From: Paramoeba atlantica
Lineage: Eukaryota; Discosea
Reading direction: 5' to 3'
Length of the DNA: 64,000 nucleotides
Assembly (NCBI GenBank): GCA_977017575.1
Contig: CDRNVI010000034.1
Span: forward strand, 1-64,000
Below, one piece after another: positions 49,026 to 57,721 of this stretch. The notes below the pieces were generated by a model. That model saw nothing but the letters and a program-made list of their open reading frames with translations. It was not told the DNA's origin and did not search any database. The translations under genes were made by a program, and so were the position numbers. The number at the start of each line of letters is the position of its first letter. The stretch's first letter is position 1.

Positions 49026-49655
49026 CTAGATCCATTTCGCCTCAATTTGGGTATGTTGCCATGAACGATGCACCAAACTTTTTGGAAGTTTTGGTACATC
49101 AACAAAACCAATAAGTTGATGATTGTGGTTAATGTACATTTCTCGTAAACCTACACGGATCGTCGTCAAAGCATCGCACCCAGTAAATTCATTGTGTGAA
49201 AGGTCGAGATACCGTAATGTCTGTGGCAAGCTTAAAAATGTCACATGTCCTGTGAAGCTATTTTGACCCAAATCTAATTTTGTTAACTGCATAGGAAAAC
49301 TATCGAAGTCTACTGTTCCGCTTAACTTGTTATGAGAAAGATTCAAGATAGATAATGACTCTGGTAGAAATCCCCATGCTGGAGATCCGGATAAACTGTG
49401 AGCCCCCAGTTCTACTGTTTGTACGTGTTCCGTTTTATCACATATCACCCCTTCCCACGTACAAACCGGGGTGTGGGTATTCCATGAGGCAGACGCGTTT
49501 CCAAGATGGGCGAGGAATCGTTCCAGAAGAAACGCTGGAGGTTGTATAGCGCTGCTCACCTTGGAAGGACGAGTCCGAGGAGCGTCTCTTGCAGAAAAGA
49601 GAGCGAAGTGAAAAGGAACAGGTAAAGACATAAGATTGAAAGATGGTAATAACAT
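49026..49655 (-). CDS. LRR protein 5 (cysteine-capped family)
   Basis: The N-terminus MLLPSFNLMSLPVPFHFALF is a plausible signal peptide. The N-cap NASASWNTHTPVCTWEGVI with CD directly after it is the clearest plant-like LRRNT motif of the seven. About five LRRs follow (LSILNLSHNKLSGTVDFD, TLRYLDLSHNEFTGCDAL) and then the family C-cap NHNHQLIGFVDVPKLP. 209 residues. It is flanked by LRR protein 4 downstream and a repeat- and tRNA-like-containing gap upstream. Confidence 0.8.
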   Translation of the reverse strand: MLLPSFNLMSLPVPFHFALFSARDAPRTRPSKVSSAIQPPAFLLERFLAHLGNASASWNTHTPVCTWEGVICDKTEHVQTVELGAHSLSGSPAWGFLPESLSILNLSHNKLSGTVDFDSFPMQLTKLDLGQNSFTGHVTFLSLPQTLRYLDLSHNEFTGCDALTTIRVGLREMYINHNHQLIGFVDVPKLPKSLVHRSWQHTQIEAKWI

Positions 49656-50246
49656 TTCGATAAAAAAGTTTTCGAGTTCTTCGAATCAGGGATAACTCAT
49701 TTTTAAAAGCATCACAATTTAGTCCTTGTTGGCGTATCCTTTCGACATTGATATTTGTTTTAACAGTTTTTATAATTTTATAGGCTTTTAGAATCATCAA
49801 AGAACTCCTAGTGAAGCAATAATTGACCGTGTAAAAACTGAGCACGTATTGATCGTAGTACTTTAAGTGGAACGTCACGAGTACCTTCTCCGAAGAAGAA
49901 GAAGAAGAAGAAGACACGGAGGGCTCTGCAGCGCCAACCGTTGGGGTAGAGTCTCAGGTCACCGACCTTCATTGTCCTGTTACCCCCTTCCCAGACGGCA
50001 CTCGACGCCTTGCGGCCCGAGCACGGCTACCCAACTACCAGGACGGGCGTCCAACCGCGTTGCATTGTGTACGTTGTGTCTCAAGCCTCCTTTGCGTAAG
50101 CAGCTCGCAATTTAGCGGCTGCGCTGGAGCCTGGTTCAGCTCTGCGGTTCCGGGTCGGTCCTCCAGGGGAGCGGTGTTGGGTGTGGGCATTGAAGGCACT
50201 CCTGATCGCTTTCCCTTTGTAGTGAGGCCGTCAGGTTGCGAGTTTT
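49656..50246. other. Gene gap with a GAA microsatellite and GC-rich segment
   Basis: A GAAGAAGAAGAAGAAGAAGA run lies at 49891-49914. From 49920 to about 50240 the DNA is GC-rich without a supported frame, and leads directly into a tRNA-like sequence. The GC island may be part of the same tRNA-related repeat. Confidence 0.5.
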
Positions 50247-50315
50247 GCCGATAGCGGGAATCGAATCCCCAACCTGCAGGTTGTAAGGCCCACCGTCTGC
50301 CAACTATGCCCGGAC
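50247..50315 (-). other. Degenerate tRNA-like sequence
   Basis: The minus strand reads A-box-like GGGCATAGTTGGCA and B-box-like GGATTCGATTCC at tRNA spacing, and the 3' side ends in CTATCGGCA. The 5' acceptor strand does not pair with it. The supposed anticodon region forms the self-palindrome AACCTGCAGGTT instead of a normal arm. I call it tRNA-derived, not a working tRNA. Confidence 0.35.
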
Positions 50316-50587
50316 TTCTCCATCCTATTTATTCCACAAGACACAAGGTGTATGATGGCTATGTCATGGCCGAAGAGCTCATGGACTACCAGTCCAGTAA
50401 CTTGGGGGAAGACCGACTTCTCAAGCTCAAAATTTTAATGGAGGGCGGTTCTACCGTAAATCACGTTGCCCGCGTTCATTGTGAGGGATTCTTAAAGACG
50501 AGCTACGACCGCATATCTCTTTTTTGTGACGATGATTCGGAAAACATAGTGATTCGGTTTTGTCGGGTGAAACTGGGCGAAAATTAA
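50306..50587 (+). CDS. Small unassigned ORF (plus strand)
   Basis: A 93-codon frame starts inside the tRNA-like sequence. The peptide is well balanced (MAEELMDYQSSNLGEDRLLK, YDRISLFCDDDSENIVIRF) rather than low-complexity. It matches nothing I know and would be the only plus-strand gene in the cluster. The overlap with the tRNA-like part makes a mobile-element origin as likely as a host gene. Confidence 0.25.
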   Translation: MPGLLHPIYSTRHKVYDGYVMAEELMDYQSSNLGEDRLLKLKILMEGGSTVNHVARVHCEGFLKTSYDRISLFCDDDSENIVIRFCRVKLGEN

Positions 50588-50843
50588 AAGGGGGGGTCAC
50601 ATGAATCGTAGTCTGTAAAAACATTTCGCGTTTTTGGCTGTTTAATCTTGAGTTTAGGTACAGCGTGTATGATACAGGATTTCACCAGTGGGAAAAGTCC
50701 GCGGATTCGGAACGATTGGGTCGAAAAACGGTGGTATACAGAAAATTTTTAAAGTGGGATAAACCACAAAACCTGTAGGGAGGCGTACATGTCGCTGACC
50801 ACCACTGTAGTTCCATGGTATCCTATCAAAAAAAGACATTACG

Positions 50844-53800
50844 TCAGGCACATCCCCTTCCCCCCTTCTCCTTGAACGCCTCACCGCACTCATTCTTGCC
50901 CCCTCTTCCATCCCCGACACTCACTACATGAAGAATCGGACCCCGGGGACAGTCCTCTATCAACTTCTCCAAGGAGCGGTACAGACGTACCAAAGCCTCC
51001 TCCATAGTGTTGGAACACACCACCCCCTTATCCCCCCCCTCTTTTCCCTCTCCCCCCTCCATCCCCCTCGTTCCCCCCTCTCCTCCCCCTTCTCCCGAGC
51101 CTATCCACTCGACACCCTTGTTCTTCCTCTCCTTTATCTTCTTTTCATCCCTTTTCCCCTTCCCCTCCCCCTCCCCCAACCCTCCCTTGCGGGAGCGGTC
51201 TTTCCCCCCTACCTCGTTGCCCTTCTCCTCCCCCTCCCCCTCCCGCTCCCCCTCTACCTCCACGTGCCGGTACACCACCGCGGGGGCCAGGTAGCACCCC
51301 CCGGGGAGGGCCACGGTGAACCCCCCGGCGAGGAGGTCCCACCCGCGGGACTGCTGGCACGCCCTGAGGTAGGCCAGGCCGTTTGCGGCGTCCTGGGGGC
51401 GTCGCAGGGGGCCGAGGGCGGCGTGGGGGTCGAGGGCGTGTCCGGGGCGTAGGGCGTGGGTGAGGGCGTGGGTGAGGGCGTGGAGGAGGGGGTGGATGGG
51501 GGGAGGGGGGGAAGAGGTAGGGGAGATAGGGGAGATAGGGGAGGAGCTAGGGGAAGAAGTAGGGGAAGAGTTAGGGGAAGAAGAGTTAGGGGAGGAAGAG
51601 GTAGGGGAGGAAGAGGTAGGGGAGGAAGAGGTAGGGGAGATAGGGGAGGAGCTAGGGGAAGAAGTAGGGGAAGAGTTAGGGGAAGAAGAGGTAGGGGAGG
51701 AAGAGGTAGGGGAGATAGGGGAAGAAGAGGTAGGGGAAGAAGAGGTAGGGGAGGAAGAGGTAGGGGAGGAAGAGGTAGGGGAGATAGGGGAAGAGTTAAG
51801 GGAAGAAGTAGGGGAAGAAGTAGGAGAAGAGTTAGGGGAAGAAGAGGTAGGGGAGGAAGAGGTAGGGGAGATAGGGGAGGAGCTAGGGGAAGAAGAGGTA
51901 GGGGAAGAGGTAGGGGAAGAAGAGGTAGGGGAAGAGGTAGGGGAAGAAGAGGTAGGGGAAGAGGTAGGGGAAGAAGAGGTAGGGGAGGAAGAGGTAGGGG
52001 AGATAGGGGAGGAGCTAGGGGAAGAAGTAGGGGAAGAGTTAGGGGAAGAAGAGGTAGGGGAGGAAGAGGTAGGGGAGATAGGGGAAGAAGAGGTAGGGGA
52101 GGAAGAGGTAGGGGAAGAGGTAGGGGAAGAGGTAGGGGAAGAGTTAGGGGAAGAAGAGGTAGGGGATATGGGGAAAGAGTTAGGGGAAATAGAAGATATA
52201 GGGGAAGAAGAGGTAGGGGAGGGGCAGGGGGAATCCTGTGATGGAGGATTGAGTTTGGAGAGGGGAATACTCTGTGAGAGAGGGTTTGGGGGAGTACCCT
52301 GTGAGAGAGGGTTTGGGGGAATATCCAGTGAGAGAGGTTTTGGAGGAGAATCCTTCGATAGAGGTTTCGAGGTTCCCTGAGAGAGCGCCTGTGATAGGGA
52401 ATCCTCTTTTGAGGGGGATTTCTCTAAGAGAGGTTTTGAAGTCCCCCGAGAGTGAGCCTCTGAGTGAGGTCTTGGGAGGGCATCCTTTAACAAGGAGTTC
52501 GAGGACCCTTGAGAGGGCGCCTCTGAGAAAGATTTTGGGGAGGCTCCCGAGGTTCGGTGAAACCGATACGGGGAGGAGGGGAGTAGAATCATAGAACAAT
52601 GGGGGAGGCTGTATCCCATGGGGAGGAAACAGTGGGAGTGGGCGATTTGAAGTGCCATGTTGGTGTATTCTTTGAAGGAAAGAGGGGAAGGGGAGTTGGT
52701 GGATTCTTGATTCTTGGTTGACATCTTGTGAAAGCACTGAGAAAAGAAACGAATGACGGGGTCGGAAGAGGGGCTGTGTTTTTCAGGTAGACGTGTGAGA
52801 TCGGGCCAGATACGATGGGTTACGGTAGGGGTGTCGAAATACCCGGTAAGGTAGGTCGGTGATGATGTCTCTAAGCCCTTCGATGGGGTGGAATTTGTAC
52901 TAGAATCGGTAACCCTACATGTTTTAAACTCTGCAGCAGGGTTGGCCTCGTTCGCAACACGTACACTTTGGACCAAAAAATGTCGCGATAATGACTCGCC
53001 AACGCATCCCTTGCCTCTGCCAAGGATTACATTAATTGAGCCAACAGGTAACGCGAGAGAAATTCCGCCCGCATCCGTAAATAGATGCTCTGCGTCAGCA
53101 GAGTTTTTTGTGGTATTGGTGCCAAATTTTTGTGGAGTGATCCCGCGGTCAGAAAAAGGAACATGTGATAGGGAATGGGCCAACGCCAAGGCGCTAAGTG
53201 GAACACTCTCGTGAGGTTTCCATACCACCGTGTCCCCACGGGCCAAAATATTTAACACACTCCACAGGCCGTAAAATAATGGAGAAACAGGCGTGCCGAA
53301 AACAGCAACGACCCCGGGTGTGCGCCCAGAACTATTTGACACGTCGTAGCACATTTTCTGAAGATGTTGACGATGAGATTTTCTGTCAATAAATTGTGCA
53401 GGAGTGGGAAAAGCGAGAGAAGTGCTGTTTCCTTCGTCACACGTTAAAACGTTCTCCGAAAATAAACAACACGTGCAATTCGTCATAAAGCATTTTTTGG
53501 TAGTTGTAACATCCTTGTGAGAGTCATGTAATGACTGATGTCGGTTTCGCATACAGTCGTGTAGACTTGAAGTAAACTGCTGTAGCAAGTTGCGCAATTG
53601 AGCGGATATTATCCGTAGCGGAATGCCTGTTTGGAGCGCCTCCGTTCGAGCCAGTCGCTGTAGCACGTCCTTCCTCTCTAAAGCCTCGCAGACGTAAAGC
53701 AAGCGAGTGAAACGATGTTGCGCGGAGACCCTTCTCCATTTTATACGGCTCAACTCAGCAGCTTTTACGGCTTGATCAATTTCCATCTCCGTTGCTGTTG

Positions 53801-54020
53801 GGTATTCACCCAAAACTACGTTGTCGGAAGGGCTGGATACGGAAATGGTCTCGCGACGAGAAGGGTTGTCGGTCCATGCTGGTTTTTGAGGTGTGCACCA
53901 CTGCGCCTTAATAAAATGAGCAAACCTGATGTAATCAGGATTCAGAATAGAATCTCGAAGCGCCGAAGAATGTTTTAACTGCGCCCAGTAGAAGTGAGAC
54001 ACGGTAGAATAATTAAACAT
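50844..54020 (-). CDS. Divergent aldehyde-dehydrogenase-fold protein with a Ser/Pro repeat insertion
   Basis: 1058 residues. Residues ~30-260 and ~300-350 follow the ALDH fold: [18 protein letters not shown], the cofactor-domain segment [17 protein letters not shown], the conserved [18 protein letters not shown], and [18 protein letters not shown]. The ELGG-type glutamate motif cannot be found. The catalytic-Cys motif is only suggested by [10 protein letters not shown] Ser/Pro/Thr/Asn repeat of about 250 residues ([22 protein letters not shown]) splits the protein. ALDH homology resumes at [17 protein letters not shown] and [20 protein letters not shown], with another Glu/Gly/Lys-rich insertion near the end. 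The usual C-terminal part is missing. Probably a pseudoenzyme (compare ALDH16 in animals). A frame overlapping the last 75 bp continues to 50654 and could be the lost C-terminus after a frameshift. Confidence 0.65.
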   Translation of the reverse strand: MFNYSTVSHFYWAQLKHSSALRDSILNPDYIRFAHFIKAQWCTPQKPAWTDNPSRRETISVSSPSDNVVLGEYPTATEMEIDQAVKAAELSRIKWRRVSAQHRFTRLLYVCEALERKDVLQRLARTEALQTGIPLRIISAQLRNLLQQFTSSLHDCMRNRHQSLHDSHKDVTTTKKCFMTNCTCCLFSENVLTCDEGNSTSLAFPTPAQFIDRKSHRQHLQKMCYDVSNSSGRTPGVVAVFGTPVSPLFYGLWSVLNILARGDTVVWKPHESVPLSALALAHSLSHVPFSDRGITPQKFGTNTTKNSADAEHLFTDAGGISLALPVGSINVILGRGKGCVGESLSRHFLVQSVRVANEANPAAEFKTCRVTDSSTNSTPSKGLETSSPTYLTGYFDTPTVTHRIWPDLTRLPEKHSPSSDPVIRFFSQCFHKMSTKNQESTNSPSPLSFKEYTNMALQIAHSHCFLPMGYSLPHCSMILLPSSPYRFHRTSGASPKSFSEAPSQGSSNSLLKDALPRPHSEAHSRGTSKPLLEKSPSKEDSLSQALSQGTSKPLSKDSPPKPLSLDIPPNPLSQGTPPNPLSQSIPLSKLNPPSQDSPCPSPTSSSPISSISPNSFPISPTSSSPNSSPTSSPTSSPTSSSPTSSSPISPTSSSPTSSSPNSSPTSSPSSSPISPTSSSPTSSSPTSSPTSSSPTSSPTSSSPTSSPTSSSPSSSPISPTSSSPTSSSPNSSPTSSPTSSLNSSPISPTSSSPTSSSPTSSSPTSSSPISPTSSSPTSSSPNSSPTSSPSSSPISPTSSSPTSSSPTSSSPNSSSPNSSPTSSPSSSPISPISPTSSPPPPIHPLLHALTHALTHALRPGHALDPHAALGPLRRPQDAANGLAYLRACQQSRGWDLLAGGFTVALPGGCYLAPAVVYRHVEVEGEREGEGEEKGNEVGGKDRSRKGGLGEGEGKGKRDEKKIKERKNKGVEWIGSGEGGGEGGTRGMEGGEGKEGGDKGVVCSNTMEEALVRLYRSLEKLIEDCPRGPILHVVSVGDGRGGKNECGEAFKEKGGRGCA
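51390..52250. repeat. ~850-bp purine-rich tract coding the Ser/Pro repeat
   Basis: The plus strand is nearly all purine plus T, built from GGGGAGGAAGAGGTA and GGGGAAGAAGAGTTA units (15 bp) with 9-bp variants. It codes Ser/Pro/Thr on the minus strand. Unit lengths are multiples of three, so the gene stays in frame, and the complementary strand is also open ([12 protein letters not shown]), which is a shadow. The tract could form triplex or G-quadruplex structures. Confidence 0.9.
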
Positions 54021-54654
54021 GTTTTGTGACAGAGAAGTAAAAAAATGGTGTTCTGCTTTGAAAAAAATAAAACGTTTTAGTAAAAAATTGCTTTTTACGA
54101 ACTAAAAAGCACTGCTGTAACTTTTTTCGGGTGAAAAAAAACTTGATTTTGTTTCGTGGTAGTTTCGCAGACACATTTTCTGTATTACCTAAGCGAGTGA
54201 TTAAGCATCATATTTTTTTTGCTCACACGACTCCGCTCTATCATTTTTCTTTGCATAGGCTGTAAAATGTCTGACCACACCACGTTTTGTAATTGGGAAT
54301 CTTGGATGACGTGGTGATAGAAGCCTGTACCGCACTATGTGAATTAGGGACTTCTTGTAATCCACTGTTTAAATAATTTAAAATCTTTTTCCAGGCTCAG
54401 AACCAGAACCAAGGTAAAGGTCATAAATTTTCTTCTTTGGTACAGTTTATTAAATAAAATACGAAGTTAAAAGCTTTTTGGGGAAAAAAGTCCCTTTTGA
54501 TCTTTTTTCGGAAATAAATTACTGCACGTTATCTTGACAATATCAAGGCAAAGTTTTGATAAAAGAAACATTAAAATTAATTTCGATTATGAACAACAAA
54601 ACAGTTCAGTTAATTACGATCTTCTATTTTAGAACTAAGTCCTTGTAGTGGAAC
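54021..54654. other. A/T-rich gene gap
   Basis: No reading frame or repeat of note. A pyrimidine-rich stretch (ATTTTTTTACTTCTCTGTCA on the minus strand) directly precedes the ALDH-type start codon, as with most genes here. Confidence 0.4.
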
Positions 54655-55410
54655 TTAGTCCTTGTAGTAGTCCAGAAGTGAGCTGGTGAGCCAGTATTTT
54701 GATGGCAGCTCCACCACCGAATGTTGCCATTCGTAATGTACATAAAAAGGAAGATCAGATGAGGCTGGAATAACACGCGTGAAATAGTTCCTTCTCATCC
54801 TCACCATCCTCATGGGCTGAAGATCTCGCAAATCTAGAAAACCGGAAAAATAACATCGACTCACGTCCAGTTCACGCAGTGTACTTGGTAGCAAGGACGT
54901 GAGACAAAGTTCCCCATGGTAGGAATTACGCTCAAAAGTGGCGTAGCGCAGCTCACGTGGCAGAACTTCCAGATCTAGCTTCCCAGAGAACTTGTTCTGA
55001 TGGAGACCAAGCGTAATTAAGGAAGCAGGGAGAGTTGCAAGATCTGGGCTTCCAGCAAACTGGTTGCAACCAAGTTGCAGCGCCAAAAGTGAAGAAGGAA
55101 GACAAGAAGTGCTAAGGGTACCCTCTAGTTCGTTTTCCAGCAAAGAAAGTGTCACTAGATAAGCGGGGAGATATTCCCAAGGAATTGTACCTTTGAGATT
55201 CATGCCCCTCCATCGCAGTACTTCAATGATGCCGTTGCCGATAAATACACCATTCCACTCCTCAGGCGGTGAGCTCGGCAGCCACGTGGAATGAGGATTC
55301 GAAATATTACGAACCAACCGCCCAAGTTGTATCTCCGGGGGTAGAACAGCGTGCTGAATACGTCCTGCCCGTGAAGAGAAGTCTTGAGCACAAGTAGGGA
55401 GTAATAACAT
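54655..55410 (-). CDS. LRR protein 6 (family member without the Cys N-cap)
   Basis: The N-terminus MLLLPTCAQDFSSRAG is short, with only a minimal hydrophobic leader. The N-cap NISNPHSTWLPSSPPEEWNG keeps the tryptophan and Gly but lacks both cysteines, as in LRR protein 4. About seven LRRs follow (SLLALQLGCNQFAGSPDLA, SLITLGLHQNKFSGKLDLE). The C-terminal ~45 residues (YVHYEWQHSVVELPSKYWL) differ from the C-cap of the others. 251 residues. On the minus strand the 30 bases before the ATG are almost free of G (ATTTTTTTCTATTAACCCTC). Confidence 0.75.
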   Translation of the reverse strand: MLLLPTCAQDFSSRAGRIQHAVLPPEIQLGRLVRNISNPHSTWLPSSPPEEWNGVFIGNGIIEVLRWRGMNLKGTIPWEYLPAYLVTLSLLENELEGTLSTSCLPSSLLALQLGCNQFAGSPDLATLPASLITLGLHQNKFSGKLDLEVLPRELRYATFERNSYHGELCLTSLLPSTLRELDVSRCYFSGFLDLRDLQPMRMVRMRRNYFTRVIPASSDLPFYVHYEWQHSVVELPSKYWLTSSLLDYYKD

Positions 55411-55883
55411 AGAGGGTTAATAGAAAAAAATGAGAGTATAAGTGTCTTCTGTGTAAAGTTAGAGAAATTCCCAGATGCCTACAACTAGCCTATAAATGTC
55501 TATAACTAGGATAGAAAAAAATCTAGGAGAGTCTTGCCTCCCCGTACTCGGGCGGAGCCCGAGAACCGGAGTGGTATTTGAGGCGCTTGCATGGGGGTAT
55601 TGCAGGCGCTCTTGTTACCAACAAAAACAACAACAATTTACGCCATTCATCTCTTGCTGACGCAGTGCAAAATGTCTTATTACCTCACCAGAATGATAGC
55701 CGCGGCCCAATCTGTCACTTCCTTGGACAATATTTCAGAAAATAAAAAAAGGTGTGCCCCCCCCATGTCCCCCCATAGGGGGGTTTATGTTGCTTGTCCT
55801 CAAATTACCAAGTCTGAACTCCATAGAAGTTCACTGGAAGCGCCTAGAAGCGCCTGGATAGGAGTCACCCCTCTAAGTATTTA

Positions 55884-56172
55884 CCGTATACCCCCCAGTA
55901 ATAGAATTGATTTTGGACCAACATGGCCAAATCTTTGTTACTGGGCGGGTTTTGGTTCATCTTTTTTGTTCATGATTGCGTTAATTTTCTGCCCAGTCAA
56001 CCCCGCAAATACGCCACTCGCTCGCGCGCAACCACCCTCACCCTGCCCAGCCACCTCCACCCTCCCAAATATCCCCCCCCCCCCTCCAACCACCCTCCCG
56101 GGCCAAATCCTTGTTACTGGGGATCAGCCCAAAAATGGCAAAATCTCTGTTACTGGGGGGGTATACGGTAGT
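55884..56172. mobile_element. TIR element with CAGTAA...TTACTG ends (complete copy)
   Basis: The left terminus TACCGTATACCCCCCAGTAA and right terminus TTACTGGGGGGGTATACGG are inverted complements over about 20 bp. Internal landmarks TTGATTTTGGACCAACATGG and repeated AATCCTTGTTACTGGGG match the copy at 28507-28800. It is about 289 bp with no coding capacity (a MITE) and lies between LRR genes 6 and 7. The flanks 55411-55883 and 56173-56309 show no gene. Confidence 0.85.
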
Positions 56173-56309
56173 GCTACTTCATGACTTTGCACACTCCCTC
56201 ACTTTGCACACCCCCTGCAACCCCCCGAAAAACCAGATTTTTCAGTTTTCGTCGTGTACAGTCAGGGAGTACGTACGGTAATTTCGTTTTGAAACAAAAC
56301 AAGAATCTC

Positions 56310-57191
56310 TTACTGCCTTGTCAAAAAAATCTTTGTGTTAGCTATATTAAAATTCAGCAAAGTCGCAGGAAGAATGGACTTGTCAATTCGACCAAAAAGT
56401 CTGAAGTTCATATTCATAGTGAAATGCTCTAGCTGTGTCGGAAGATTGTCAATCAACACTAAGCCACTAAAACAATTGTTATTACAGAAGAATGCTTGAA
56501 GTTTCGAAGGTAAGTTCTGTACGTGGAGAGGCCCCGTAAATGTGTTGTGCGATAAGTCAAAATAAAGTAAACTTGGAGGCAGGCGATCAAAACGAACGGC
56601 ACCAGAAAACTTGTTCCGCGAAATTCCCAAATGTTCCAAATGAGGCGGTAACTGAGTAAGGTCCAGAGAGCCTTCCAACTTATTAGTATTTATCAAAAAA
56701 TGTTGCAATGAGTGCGTGAAATGACACAAATCTAGCTTGCCGCTAAAGAAATTCTTAGTTGCGTCAAAGTAGGAAAGATGTGGGGGCAACGTATTGAGCA
56801 CCACCTCTCCCGAGAGCTTATTGTGTGTTCCGCTAAAGGATAGCAAAGAATACGGTAGCCAATCCCAATGGAGAGACCCTTTAAGATCCATATCACGCCA
56901 ATCGATTCCCGTGACTTGTAGATCGTCCTGACAAGTCACACCCTTCCAATCGCAGGCATGATTTGAAGAATTCCATAGAGAATGCGGATTTTTTACATCC
57001 TCAATAAATCGTGAAAGTTGATATTCTTGCGGGAAATTCGTCGCTCGCACCTTTCCCGCTAATACTCGTCGCGCAGGGACGTCAGCGTTATGAACTGTGT
57101 GAAGCCCGAACAAAGAAAAAAAGTACATGATGAGAACATTCATTACAAAAAATATAAGATTTGTAAATATGCTGTACATGCAGCGAAACAC
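56310..57191 (-). CDS. LRR protein 7 (cysteine-capped family, longest)
   Basis: 293 residues. A strongly hydrophobic N-terminus (two candidate Met starts, the second giving MNVLIMYFFSLFGLHTV) serves as signal peptide. The N-cap HSLWNSSNHACDWKGVTCQD has the Cys pair. About eight LRRs follow (LSYFDATKNFFSGKLDLC, LLYFDLSHNTFTGPLHVQ), and then the clearest C-cap of the family, NFRLFGRIDKSILP...NIANTKIFL. It retains all family features and can serve as the reference member. Confidence 0.8.
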   Translation of the reverse strand: MFRCMYSIFTNLIFFVMNVLIMYFFSLFGLHTVHNADVPARRVLAGKVRATNFPQEYQLSRFIEDVKNPHSLWNSSNHACDWKGVTCQDDLQVTGIDWRDMDLKGSLHWDWLPYSLLSFSGTHNKLSGEVVLNTLPPHLSYFDATKNFFSGKLDLCHFTHSLQHFLINTNKLEGSLDLTQLPPHLEHLGISRNKFSGAVRFDRLPPSLLYFDLSHNTFTGPLHVQNLPSKLQAFFCNNNCFSGLVLIDNLPTQLEHFTMNMNFRLFGRIDKSILPATLLNFNIANTKIFLTRQ

Positions 57192-57721
57192 ATGTGTACT
57201 CTATTATACAGTGCTCGCAAAAATATAATATAATTAGTGCTCGCAAAAATATAATTAGTAAAACTTATATTGTAAAATAATAAAAAAGTTTTACTAATTA
57301 AAAATTCACTAATTTTTGTTTTACTAATTTGTGCACTGCCCCAAAAAATTTACCAACTTGATAAAATCAATTTTTACAGAAACGGTATTTCTGTCGTTTG
57401 AGTAGGTTGTCTCCTCTAAGGTCTGCGTTAGTACCATCTGCAAAATGGTAATGCTAGGGAAGGCCGCGAGGAGGTCCCGACCGTACCCCGAATCGGCACT
57501 TTTTTACACTGCTGTTACAGTGGAGTTTGCGCAGTCTGCGCGTGAAGCTTAGTGACGTTTCGTGATAGCCAGGCGTTGCACAGAAATCCAGTGTGAAACA
57601 ACCTACTCATGGTACTGACAGGTACACTAGAAAAAACATGTTACACATGGAAGTACGAAGCCAGAAACTGTTTTTATTCCCTCACACTTTGATGTAATGA
57701 TGCGTCAAAAAAATTCATTTC
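57192..57721. other. A/T-rich gene gap
   Basis: No gene. It includes short A/T repeats (GTGCTCGCAAAAATATAAT twice near 57210-57250), a GGTCCCGACCG stretch, and a copy of the GTGACGTTTCGTGATAGCCA word also found near 26570. Confidence 0.5.

Noticed and set aside
51456-52380. Plus-strand Gly/Arg/Glu repeat proteins (261 and 306 codons)
   Set aside because: They are antisense to the Ser/Pro repeat of the ALDH-like gene and exist only because the repeat units are multiples of three.
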